From: Diphasiastrum complanatum
Taxonomy: Eukaryota; Streptophyta; Lycopodiopsida; Lycopodiales; Lycopodiaceae
Direction: 5' to 3'
NCBI GenBank assembly: GCA_029204225.1
Contig: CM055104.1
Location: 42,157,502 to 42,221,501, forward strand
Length of the DNA stretch: 64,000 nucleotides
Shown here: piece by piece, positions 54,696 to 64,000 of the stretch
How positions within the stretch are numbered: the first letter of the stretch is position 1
Layout of the letters: each line of letters opens with the position of its first letter
Notes under the pieces: generated by a model
Told to the model about the DNA's origin: nothing
Databases searched by the model: none
Seen by the model: only the letters and a program-made list of their open reading frames with translations
Program-made: the position numbers and the translations under genes

Positions 54696-55385
54696 TGTGA
54701 AAGTACAGTACATTTTAGACCAGAAATGGATCTTAGAAGATCCACAAGAGTGATTGGATGCTTGCTTAACAACCTATCAAAAAACTAGACACAAAACAGT
54801 TGATATAGATTGGCAATTTGACAAACAAGTATTAACAATCAAAAGCATTGATGAACATTGAAATCCGAACCCACATGTGTGAGCCACAACTTGATGTATA
54901 GAATGTATAATGAGAAACAAGTAGAAATCAATTTGGTTTCATTTGGATCACAAAAACTCAATGTACATAGTGAACTAGTTCGAGATTGCCAAAGAGCTCC
55001 AAAAATAATCTATATATTCTCACTTTGGGAGCTTGGAATACATAGCAAAAGTGACTTCCTTTGTGAAGTTAGGTGAATTTCCAGCATGTAATAAGGAAGT
55101 TAACTTGGCTCTCTTGCCCTAAGTTACAACCCTAGCCTAATTCCTAGAGTCATGCGTACTAGTTGGTCAATTTTTCACCTTAAACTTAGGCATAGGTCCT
55201 ATAATCTAGGAATCAATACCAAAATGACATGACCAACCCTTTATACTTAATTCAACCTATAGTAGGGTAGGTTTCCCATGGGGCTCCATGGTTTCACACG
55301 TGTGAGACCCACTTATGTACATTCTACATGATTCTACATGGGTTTTGATCAAGCTAGATTTGTCAATTTTTGGCAATTCTTCACA
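54696..55385 (-). repeat. 5' LTR of the 3.67-kb element
   Basis: 690 bp with the same TGTGAA...TTCACA ends as the left LTR, lying upstream of the primer site on the element strand. Confidence 0.9.
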
Positions 55386-55880
55386 GGATTTGGCACCTTG
55401 CGTGTGTAAATTCAACCCAATGATCACATAGAGATTTGATTGTATCAACCACCAAGCCTTGGGTATTGCAAGGGTGATACTAGTTGAGTATAAAACCTGG
55501 TATAAGCATATAATTTTTTTTTAAAATTAAACTTTTTATCAAGGGTAATATGCATTTAATGAAAGACGTGATCTTTTTAAATATAATATGCCTATGATTT
55601 CAAAGCCAAGACCAAGCTTTTGAATCTTAAACCCTAAACCTTAAGCCCTTGTACCCCAAGTCTTTCTTTCTTTATGCTTTGGTTACTTTGCTTTATAAAT
55701 GTTAAGGGAAATAACCCTCTCACGCTTCTACCATCTACCATTCATCGTTGAGGAATCAATGACATCAAAGCAAAAACCAAACTGTCTCATCTTCTCCTTT
55801 AACAAAATTGCTGAGGTAACAGATTGAGGTCCTCTTTTGTAGTTTTTATATCGGCAGCTTCAAGGGATTTAGTGTTGATC
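55386..55880 (+). other. Upstream region of the WRAP53-like gene
   Basis: No coding feature. It is the likely promoter and 5'UTR of the gene starting at 55881. I see no convincing TATA box at a confident distance; ttttatatcgg at about 55846 is too near the ATG to be certain. Confidence 0.4.
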
Positions 55881-56085
55881 ATGGCAGAAGGTCAGGAGGA
55901 GTTGGCGAGTGCAGTTGCTGCAGGTGAAGAAGATGTTTCATGCCAGGTTGCAGACGAAGCTGGATGTTACTACTATCGCCCATCCATGGATTTCAACTCC
56001 CCGCCCGAGCGAATATATCACTTCAGTAGACAATTCCATCCTTCCGGCAATCTGCGAAATAATTTCCTCAAAGGTGGCAAGTGGT
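55881..56085 (+). CDS. First exon of a WRAP53/TCAB1-like WD40 protein (partial)
   Basis: ATG at 55881 (context GATCATGG) opens MAEGQEELASAVAAGEEDV, an acidic N-terminus. It is followed by YYYRPSMDFNSPPERIYHF and RQFHPSGNLRNNFLKG. The PPxRxYHFxxQFxxxxxxxNNFLKGxKW pattern is what I recognise as the entry to the WD40 propeller in plant homologues of WRAP53/TCAB1. In animals that protein carries telomerase and scaRNAs to Cajal bodies. After GKW the frame diverges and stops at 56105. Exon 1 therefore probably ends between 56073 (AAG|GTGGCA) and 56085 (AAGTG|GTGTGT). The next block expected (SPDGSCFLTSSxDN) was not found in the remaining 8 kb, so the following intron is very long, or the gene is truncated. 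GC content and codon use look gene-like compared with the flanks. Confidence 0.68.
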
Positions 56086-56274
56086 GTGTATGGTTGCTTC
56101 CTTGACTTTTTCTTGCATTTTGTGAACTAGTTTGTGCACTTTCAGCTCAAGTCCTGCAAAGATTTGCTGTTAATAGCTAAGTTACTTCCTTCAACCGGAT
56201 CCTAAAGCTTGGTGAATACCCAACGCTAGCTTGATTCTGCTGCAGCTCATAAAAGTCTCTCATCTAGTCCTATT

Positions 56275-58003
56275 CTTGAAAGAATATGAACTACAGTCTT
56301 GTCCGCTATAAGTTGCTGCAGCCTGAGAGCTATTTGTGTATAGAGTGACATGGTTTTTCAAATTTGTCATTTGGGAATGCGGAGGCTTCGCATAAAGTTT
56401 GGTGGATGGAATGCCGTTTCACAGCGTCCAGCATCCAAGGTGCAACAATATGCGCAAGTATCCTCGATCGTGATTTACCACCACATTTGCAATGATCATT
56501 CACTTTGGTTGCACCCTCAGACCTAAACCCTACACCCTGTTCAGCTTATATGGGAGCATAGTTCCAAAGTTTTCCAATGAATCTAGATTTTTTGGCTTTT
56601 GAATCTATTAGAATCGTTTCAAAATCTCGATCCAAAGCTGTCTAACATTTTTGAAAATCTCAAAATTTCCTTCCCTTTTACCACATTTGTTTCGAAAATT
56701 GTACTTTGCTTTGGGTCTTTTGGAATTGGTCGGCTGGAGCCTGATTGGAACTTCAATTTCTTTTTTTGAATTGATCAGAACCTCCATAGAATGCCAATCT
56801 GTACCAAAAGGTACGGAATGTTCCATTTGGTACACATGGAACTTATTCCTTTCCATACTTGCGGAACATGATAAAAAATTGGTTAAACTGTTTTATTTAA
56901 GGCTTTGATTGCAAATTTTTCCTATAACATGTTTGTAGGGTCTTTTGGAAGCATAGGAGGAGGTGCATTCTGAGGAATGAGGGACTATTGAAAATTGTGA
57001 TGTAATTCATGCCAAGAAAGTTTGAAATATTGATTTTTGTGCCATTACGGGAAGAATGACAGGGTTTTTGGGCAGCATGGAAATGAATCCATCTTCTTTT
57101 GTGCAAAAGTAGTTTTTTTGACATTTTTTTTTGTCCTAGATTTGTGTGCAAGTTTCTTGTGTTTAGGATCCTTGAAAGAATCTGAACTAGAGTACTGTCT
57201 GCTAGAAGGTGGTGCAGTCATTTGTGCATAGAGCAACATGTGTTTTCAAATCTGTCATTTGGGAAGACTGTGCTTATATAATGTGCTTATGCTTCGCATA
57301 AACTTTCATGGATGGCTTGCTGTTTAACAGCATCCAAGGCTCAACAATATCTGCAAGCATGCTTTATCGTGATGTACCACCACATTTGCAATGATCGTTC
57401 ACTTTGGTTGCACCCTCAGACCTAGACCTTAGACCCTGCGCTCATATGGGAGCATAGTTTCAGTGAATCCAGATTCTTTAGCTTTCGTCTTTTAGAATTG
57501 ATTCAAATCTCGATCCAAAGCTTTCCAACTTTTTTCAAAAATTCAAAAATTTCCTTCCTTCTACCACATTTCTTTTGAGAAATTTTAGATTCTTTTGAGT
57601 CTTTTTAATTGGTTGCCTGGAGCTTGATTGGAACTTTTAACCCATAGAATGCCATGCTGTACAAAAAGGTATGGAATGTTCAGTTTTGTATGCTATTACG
57701 TTCCGTACATTCGGAACGTGATTGACGAAATTTTTTATTTAAGGCTCTGATTGAAATCTTTTCCCCATAATATGTTTGTAGGGTATTTTGGCAGCATAAG
57801 AGGGATCACCTTTTATGAAGGACTATTGAAACCTGTACCTGCGATCTGATTCATGCCAAGAAAGTTTGCAAGATTGATTCTTGTGTCATTACGGGAAGGA
57901 TGATAGGGATTTTGGGCAGCATGGAAGTAAATCCATCTACTGGTGTGTTTTTTTGATTTTTTCCCCCTCCTAGAGTTGCGTGCAAGTTTATGGGTTTAGG
58001 ATC
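56275..58003. repeat. About 0.9-kb diverged tandem duplication
   Basis: Copy 1 (56275-57170) and copy 2 (57171-58003) both begin ttgaaagaat.tgaact and share colinear blocks: caccacatttgcaatgatc, cactttggttgcaccctcag, atgggagcatagtt and attacgggaa. They differ by many substitutions and indels. No protein is encoded. Copy 2 contains the hairpin acgttccg...cggaacgt near 57706-57728. It lies in the presumed first intron of the WRAP53-like gene. Confidence 0.9.
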
Positions 58004-58249
58004 ACAAATGTGGACCATTTTCTTTTCTATTCGGGCTTCAACAATAGTGGAGGTTACCAATATAGGCTATTAGTAGGTTCATTTATTGTTTTCCATCCAT
58101 TTTTCCGCTTACTACATCAAGACAATATCTTGTTTTAGAGTTTTTTTAAGAGATAGGGATTTCCATATGCTACGTCATGGCATAATAGTGTTATGTAGGT
58201 CTTTTTATGAGGGTTTTCTGAGTTTAGAGTTTAGGAATACATCTCTTTA

Positions 58250-58648
58250 GTAGAATGCCTATACGAACCGTCTGATGTAGTCGTGGGTGCAGGTCGATGA
58301 TAGAAATGCCTAGTGTGTCAAGTAAATGAGAGGCCTGAGAAAACCATGATAGATGAAAGCCCTGACTATGAAGATGCTGAGATGAACTAAGTGCTGCCTG
58401 TGTATATCAATGCTCATCCAATGGAAATAACTCTTTGAATGTATGTGATAAGCTGAAAGATGGTAGCAAGTTGGATGGTTGGGATTGCGAACTTAGCCAG
58501 AATGTACATTTGATACAATAAGGATTTGCAGGCGTGAGATACTCTGGCCCATAGTAAATATAGGACCAATAAAAAGGACACCTAAGTAAGTGTAGGATGA
58601 TACAACCTCTAGTGGCTGTCCGTCAAAGATAAGCTCCTGTTGCTATGT
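58250..58648 (-). mobile_element. LINE reverse-transcriptase C-terminal fragment
   Basis: Minus-strand frame begins LIFDGQPLEVVSSYTYLGVL followed by FIGPIFTM (about 58630-58545). This is the conserved segment after the LINE RT palm (LxGxxLexVxxYtYLGv.F). Downstream, frames are broken and homology fades by about 58250. It probably belongs to the same LINE as the endonuclease at 60.3-61.1 kb, with a gypsy piece lying between. Confidence 0.75.
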
Positions 58649-58660
58649 GGTAAGAGAGAG

Positions 58661-59800
58661 TCTAACATGTGGTATCAGAGCCACTGTATGCCGAAAGCAG
58701 ATCTGAAACGGTTTTCTTGTAAAGCTTGATCCTTTTCGAAATTCATAATTTAGGCGGAAAATGTGTTTTTTATTCACATTTTGGTTCCCTTCTAACTGCT
58801 GTTTTTTTGGTTTTGAAGTAAAGAAAAAAAAACAGACTTTGGCCCCTCTGCACACTGCCATGTGGCACTGTCCTGAAGCGGACAGGTGGCAGGGTGCTTC
58901 AGACAGTAATTCCGCATAGATTGACTGTGGCGGACAGTTATTCCGCGGGCCCTCAGCGTAGAAAAAATTGAAAAAAAACCCAGTTTGTGGGCAGCGGGGG
59001 TTCCTTCTGCTTGCGGCAGTCCATTGGTGAGGGGCAGACCAGCAAAGAAAGGGGGAGAGGGTGGTACCCTGGGCGCCAGCTGGCAGGAGAGCGGGCAGGT
59101 GGTCCAAGTCACCCTTAGGAAGGCATAGGTGGCCAAGAAATGCCACTTGGCAATTGGTGATCAAGCATGGAGAGGGAAGCATGCCTCTCCTATGCTATGT
59201 TTCATGAGAAGAGAAGTTGGAGGTGGTGGTGCATCTCTGTCTTTGCTGTCTTCTTATCCTTATGGCAGCCATGGACAATACATTTGAAAAGTGAGGAGCC
59301 AACAAGTTTGAGTTGTATTTACCTTCCTTGAGTTGTTTGTGATCTCTTCCAACTCTTTTCTTTCTTAATTCACCTCTCTTGCTCTTGAATAATGGATCCT
59401 AATCCTACCACACAGCCTATGTCTCCTACTCATGAGGTTACAGCATCTACCTCTACCTTGGATTCCAAATCATTGTTGCTTGTTAACAATCTACATTTGC
59501 AATCCAAACACTCTCAACAAGATTTGAAGGAATTGACGCAGTTAAGGCAGCTACTGCATCAACCTTTGTTCACCCTTGAGATTTTCGGTGGGCATTTTAT
59601 TCTTGGGTTACCAAGAGATTACCAATTAGAGGTTAGGAGGAACCAGCCTCTTACCCTCGAGGATGCGGTCGCTTCGCCAGGATTTACGATGATACTCATA
59701 TAGTGGCCAAGCCTGAGTCTGGTGTCTTGCCCGATGTAAAGGGTAAGAAGCGGATAAGGCAAAGGAAGGGTCTTTTGGTTCAGGTATGGGTTTGGAAGGT
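58661..59800 (+). mobile_element. Ty3/gypsy 5' piece: primer site, leader and gag start
   Basis: TGGTATCAGAGC at 58670-58681 is a tRNA-iMet primer site, preceded by TCTAACA, a plausible LTR end of which little or none remains. An about 700-base leader is followed by gag from ATG 59392: SKHSQQDLKELTQLRQ, then FILGLPRDYQLEVRRNQPLT and LEDAVA. It shifts frame near 59670 into RFARIYDDTH. This is the gypsy gag pattern FxxGLxxxxxxxVRxxxPxTLxxAVxxAxxxD. The middle of gag is shortened and nothing of pol follows. The open minus frame across the leader is not a gene. Confidence 0.75.
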
Positions 59801-60285
59801 TCTAGAACTTAGAGTTTGGAAGAGTCTAGGCCCTTGGAAGGCCTATTTACTTTAACATATGAATGTTAAAGTAAATCAAATTCGTATAGAGTCATCACAG
59901 TTAAAGATATCATATTGACCAACAGGGACATTATTGTGGGAACTACATGTGTTTACACATATTCTTAGTTATCCATGTCGCAACTAGTAGTCATTGGCAA
60001 GCTAGGTAAAAAAGTCGGACATTGTTTCAGCTCTACTCAAAGTTACAAAATTATAAAGTTAACAGTGTATAATCAGTACTTGAAAGTCAACAATTACATA
60101 AGTACGACTAAAGTAGACAATTACATCCAGACTAGTTTTTAAGAAGAGTTAAAAACTGTCTGTCATTACCCTTTTCAGAAAGCTTCTCGGAACACCATCC
60201 CTTATCCTAAGTAACAACTTAGAGAAATATTTATTGCAATGCCAATATCAAATTGTCAGGGCATTACCGTCCACAAATAAGTATA
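59801..60285. other. Non-coding stretch with a perfect hairpin
   Basis: No gene recognised. Contains the inverted repeat TTTACTTTAACAT (59846-59858), loop ATGA, ATGTTAAAGTAAA (59863-59875). The rest, between the gypsy piece and the LINE, is AT-rich. Confidence 0.55.
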
Positions 60286-61130
60286 TATAGACTTTAACAG
60301 ATAAGTCCGAGTAGTGCAGGGGAGTGTAACCTGGCATATGCCACATGCTTGTGAAGGGAGCAGCATTCTGCGTTATACCATCGGTTGTGAACATGACTAT
60401 GAGATGGTTTCGTCTTGGTATGGAAAGAAGAGGAAGCAGCAGTTAGAAGGGATGTAGAGAGAAACGTGGCTTGTTGGTCAACTGGTGCCATGCACGGGAA
60501 ATCAGTAACCAGTTGGGACAAGGTTGTGGTGTATTTTGTAAGTCCAGAGTGGGTAAATGGGACATGTTTACGAGTGGAAGAGGAGCATGGGACTTGCGAG
60601 ATGAGGTTATGTGACCAAGTAAGAGGTGTACGAGTGAGTGATCGGAAATGGTAGGAGGTGTAATGGAGAAATCAGATATGTAGGGATCAAGGCAAGTGAT
60701 CCAATAAAGTAGTCGACTACACTATGTCCTCCACCATGAGGATAACATGTATATGCTGATGAAGAAGGTCACTGTGTGAGGCCATTCAAGATGGCAAGAG
60801 CGTGCGTCTCTGCAGGAGTGAGGAACTGCTCCCCAAAAGATGTAGTTGGAGTGTATGCATCCTGTGATACCTGATCTAGTCCCATATCCAAAGGGTGAAT
60901 CTTGAAAAAGTCTGTATCTGCATGAAATTCCATCTGTCTGGAACTTGTGCGAGCGTTCCTGCTAATAAAATGTAACCCTGCTGAGAAAAGGTAGCGATAT
61001 CATCTGAGAGTGCCTGAAATGGGTCTCCACCAAAATCAGCAAATGCCGAAGTCATTCATCCATATATATGTCCTGAGGTAATCTCAATAGTGACCCAATA
61101 ATGTGTAACTAGATATAGCGAGCGTATGGA
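60286..61130 (-). mobile_element. LINE endonuclease (EEP) domain relic
   Basis: Minus strand with two frameshifts. ETHALAILNGLTQ (about 60780-60830), then YTCYPHGGGHSVVDYFIGSL (about 60690-60760), then YISDFSITPPTISDHSLVHL (about 60620-60680). These are the LxxLNG, G.SVVDY and SDHS motifs of the endonuclease/exonuclease/phosphatase fold in non-LTR retrotransposons. HNRWYNAECCSLHKHVAYAR (about 60320-60380) is the following W(Y/F)xxEC segment. The RT expected next is absent, replaced by the unrelated 58.66-60.28 kb sequence, with its far end reappearing at 58.25-58.65 kb. Confidence 0.8.
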
Positions 61131-61181
61131 TCTTGTTTAGCCATCGTAATTGTGGTGTCTTTGTATAAACAAGCTACTCCT

Positions 61182-61183
<2 letters not shown>

Positions 61184-61232
<49 letters not shown>
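61184..61232. repeat. (GA)n microsatellite, about 49 bp
   Basis: Uninterrupted AG/GA run just upstream of the DNA-PKcs-like segment. Confidence 0.97.
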
Positions 61233-61234
<2 letters not shown>

Positions 61235-61339
61235 CAAAGGCAAAAGCTGCAAGTGCCAAGCATAGTTACAACTTACTACTTACTAAAAGCTACAACCCTA
61301 AACCTTTAACTTGGCTGGTAAGTTGTAACCTAGTTATGG

Positions 61340-61775
61340 ATGAACACAATGATCAATCAAATTTGACACATCTAGTGCAAGCTATGAGTGTAGATAGTTC
61401 CCTTAATGCACAGCATGCAGTAGCTAGATTATCTTAGGAAAATATCCCCAAACACTAGATATATTTGTCACCATTCTTCATAAGGTGCCTAGTTGGATCT
61501 TTCTTCCATGGATACCGCAAATGCTTGCTGTTCTTGATAGCAATGAAGGAGCAGTCTTAGTCAGCATCCGTGAAACCATCGCAAAGTCTTATGCACAGGC
61601 TTTGTATTATGCATACCATCATGTGAGCAAAAGCATTGGAAAGAACATACATTCTAACCTCAATTTTAAGAAGCCCATCTTTGGAAACATTTGTCCGGGC
61701 TCTTGAGGATCTTACTTTCCTAGAAAAAACGGCTATTGGATGGACTTTCACATGTAAAGCAGGGTGGGACCAGAT
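61340..61775 (+). pseudogene. DNA-PKcs-like (PRKDC) FAT-region fragment, frame-broken
   Basis: Three consecutive plus-strand segments align in order with the FAT region of the DNA-dependent protein kinase catalytic subunit. They are LVQAMSVDSSLNAQHAVARL (about 61368-61428), KYPQTLDIFV and KVPSWIFLPWIPQMLAVLDS then IRETIAKSYAQALYYAYHHV (about 61438-61625), and SPSLETFVRALEDLTFLEK (about 61675-61735). The VPxWxFxxWIxxMxAxLD landmark is the most specific. Each join needs a one-base frame change and no splice sites explain them, so I call a pseudogene fragment. DNA-PKcs is a giant PIKK of DNA end joining, known from some plants but absent from Arabidopsis. No kinase domain is present. An intact gene with sequencing errors is the alternative. 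Confidence 0.6.
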
Positions 61776-64000
61776 TGGAGCATTATTTGGATCTTGAAAA
61801 ACAACATGTGAAATTGAAAGTGGAGAATGCTTAGGGGAAACTAGAGGTTTGGAACCCTGCAGAAGTTATTATTGGAGAATTGCTCATCTATCAAGACTCA
61901 AACAATACCGTTCATCGCAATGACTTCCAATGTAACCTGTTTAATGTTAGAACTTACTAAGTTATTAGTCCCCATGGGCCACAAAATTCGAATAGAATGC
62001 CCCCAATAGGAAAATAAACAGAAAAAAAAAGGTTCAAAGCTTTTCCCAATTCGAACAGAGCCAGTCGATTCAAATTGGTTTGAATTGGTTCGAATCGGCT
62101 GATTCAAATCAGCTGGTAACCTTGCATTCTTCGTTGTGTTAGAATCAAGAGGACTTAAATTTTTGGATAGGGAGGGTGCAAGAATTGATTGTGCAACACA
62201 ATAGTGGGTGCACCTGTTGAGAGTGACCTATTGAACCCTAAACCTGATTATATAAGTCCTAGAACCATGCCTGTCTTAACCCCCGGCATATCTAAACCCA
62301 TGTTGTACAATACTTATGAATGGGACCTTGGGCACAGGCTTTTGGGTAGCATTTGGACACCTATGCTACCTACCATGTCCATTGTATCTAGGTAGCTGAA
62401 TAGTACTCTCTGCTGAAGCGTTATGTAGAAGATAGGCTTGATTTTCCATGGATTGCATGCCCAGGTCCACCATGCCACTTGCAAACTCTTGCAGAAGATG
62501 ACAAATGTGCCTTCAATCCGTCTGCCGGTGTGCTCAAGAGTCACAAAAAGCTTGTATCCTTTAGGCTTTGATACAAAATTATTGGGTTGGATGTAGCCTA
62601 GAATTGGAGGTGTGCTCTGTCAATGTGATATATTACCAAATAAAACTTTGCCACATATCATGTATCATAGTTAGAGCATGGAGAAGTTAGATCAATATGA
62701 TGATGGACATGCTGAACAAACCTTGCATGCTAGCTTTTTTTGTGGACACGATTGTTTCTATAGATGGCAGGGAGGATTGCTCCTTCCTACATTGCTGTTT
62801 TTGGCCTTGTTCTTTATATTGAATATAAAAATTGTGCTTCAACATAAATTTAGAATGACATCACCTCTAAGTTCGGTTCGCAAAATAAGGCTGTTTGAAG
62901 TTCATGATTGATCAAGTAAACAATTCATGTACTGCAATATATTGTTTTTAATGCTTGTTGTACTGGCATGACTTTTGAAGGTTGTGCTCATGTAATTGCA
63001 ATGTGCATACTGAAAAAATGAACGAGAATAAGGCCAAGATGATTTCAGTTGAGAATTGGCATGTGTTTTTGTGTACGTAGAATTGAAACTACGAGGTGGT
63101 AAGTGCTATTCGGTTTCAAATGACTTCTGTAGAGCCAAAGAACACCAATATCCAGTAAGTATATTAAAGTTATGGGGCTTCAAAAAGGGTGTTTTAACTT
63201 TTTGTTCTATGCAACTAGAGAAGGGATCAGTAGTGCATGCACACACATCCATTTCTAAGTGGGATAGATAGGTCACGAGGTTGGGAAAATGGAAACAAAA
63301 TAGATGAGGGTAGTGGAAAGAGAATGGTAAATATGATCTCATTAGAGCTAGAAACAAATTCTTAGTTAAGGAAGTAGGTTGTAAAACTGAGGATGGAAGT
63401 GGCATGAGGAGTGTGTTTTTCTCTGCAAGTTCTATGCCTAATTTCATGACTGATTGCTATGACAGATTGTCACTAAGGCGTAACTGTGTGAGATACCCAT
63501 TCTTGGTGGCGCAACTTCTCTTCAGGGATGTAGATTTGGGCCAACCTCAGATACTAGGGTGTTCAAACTTGAGCTTTTGGGATTTTTACAATTCATCTTT
63601 CATTTATTGTAATTGCAGTTTTAGAATCTGATTACATAGTCGAGCTTTCTGAAGCAGCTTGTGGAAGAATCTTTCTTCAGACTTTGATTTTGATATTTAA
63701 AGCGAGGGAGATTGAAAGAGAACATTCAGGTTTTCTCCACACTTCCATCTTTTTCACTTGCTTTTGCAAAAGTTGTTGGCTGTCCACAATGTTTAGGATG
63801 CACATCATGTTGGGACAGGTTTGGTGCATGGAATTTCCTGATCTTCATTCTATTTGCTGCTGGATTATAATCTACAAGACTACAAGTTGATACATTTTTG
63901 AGGCTGATTTTGGGCCACTTTCTGAAGAAATATAGTAGACTTGTTGGGACCCCAGATTTTTTTTACTTATTTGGAGCTACTTTCATCGATTTTCATATTG
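61776..64000. other. No recognised gene
   Basis: Short open frames on both strands without motifs that I recognise, AT-rich. Neither later WD40 exons nor DNA-PKcs kinase exons could be found here by eye. Confidence 0.45.

Larger units (their letters stand above)
51718..55385 (-). mobile_element. Complete-ended non-autonomous LTR retrotransposon, 3.67 kb
   Basis: Two LTRs (51718-52391 and 54696-55385) both begin TGTGAA and end TTCACA and are clearly the same sequence throughout. On minus, the primer site TGGTATTAGAGC (54695-54684) abuts the right-hand (5') LTR, and a purine tract GAGGAG abuts the left-hand (3') LTR. The 2.3-kb interior has only a gag-like frame and no protease, integrase, RT or RNase H. 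This is the layout of a gag-only or LARD-type passenger that would need another element's enzymes. The flanking 5-mers AGATA and GGATT share three positions, so any target duplication has decayed or is absent. Confidence 0.88.

Noticed and set aside
58643-59182. 179-codon minus-strand open frame
   Set aside because: It lies antisense over the leader and primer site of a gypsy piece, includes the LINE junction, and has no recognisable domain.
62189-62544. Overlapping plus- and minus-strand frames near the DNA-PKcs-like fragment
   Set aside because: I looked for further DNA-PKcs or WD40 exons here and found no matching block in any frame.

Overview
This window comes from the nuclear genome of a land plant with a large, repeat-filled genome. 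The sequence is AT-rich and carries decayed Ty1/copia and Ty3/gypsy retrotransposons with plant-type initiator-tRNA-Met primer sites, a LINE, a hAT relic, long GA/CT microsatellites and a plant-only calcium-dependent protein kinase. The mix (a DNA-PKcs-like relic, an intron-free CDPK coding region, a LINE with an endonuclease domain) makes me lean towards a fern or other non-angiosperm. That lean is inference; the sequence does not fix the species.

Layout. 0-17 kb is a nest of broken retrotransposons: a copia relic (1-1760, minus), a copia fragment (2.5-3.5 kb, plus), a gypsy-like gag in two blocks (3.6-5.1 and 6.05-6.7 kb, minus), a second copia of the same family (6.7-8.25 kb, minus), a chromovirus-type gypsy (9.7-13.4 kb, plus), LTR-like sequence (13.4-14.3 kb), a sliver of copia RT, and a gypsy relic with a recognisable primer-binding site (14.5-16.7 kb) ending in a 139-bp GA run. 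17-22.8 kb holds a copia LTR, a gag scrap, short tandem repeats and otherwise nothing I recognise.

The main gene is a full-length CDPK on the minus strand (CDS 22832-24430), whose 532 codons are uninterrupted. A good splice acceptor 156 bases before the ATG and a TATA-proximal exon with a donor at 30.57 kb suggest one gene with a non-coding first exon and a roughly 6-kb 5'UTR intron. That intron contains an antisense hAT transposase relic (26.4-28.1 kb) and a 140-bp tandem duplication.

31-34.4 kb is intergenic. 34.4-43.4 kb holds one copia family in several pieces: gag-protease on plus; integrase, RNase H and LTR pieces on minus. One copy is interrupted by a clean solo LTR with a GATCA target duplication. 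43.4-50.9 kb is mostly blank apart from a GA microsatellite and a copia LTR. 50.9-51.6 kb is a copia reverse transcriptase fragment. 51.7-55.4 kb is a structurally complete but non-autonomous LTR element with both LTRs, primer site, purine tract and only a gag-like ORF.

At 55.88 kb a second genuine gene seems to begin on the plus strand: a first exon resembling plant WRAP53/TCAB1-type WD40 proteins. Its later exons are not visible. The sequence after it contains a 0.9-kb tandem duplication, a LINE split by a gypsy gag insertion, and a frame-broken segment resembling the FAT region of DNA-PKcs (61.34-61.77 kb). The two real genes do not form a unit; most of the window is the record of nested transposition around them.
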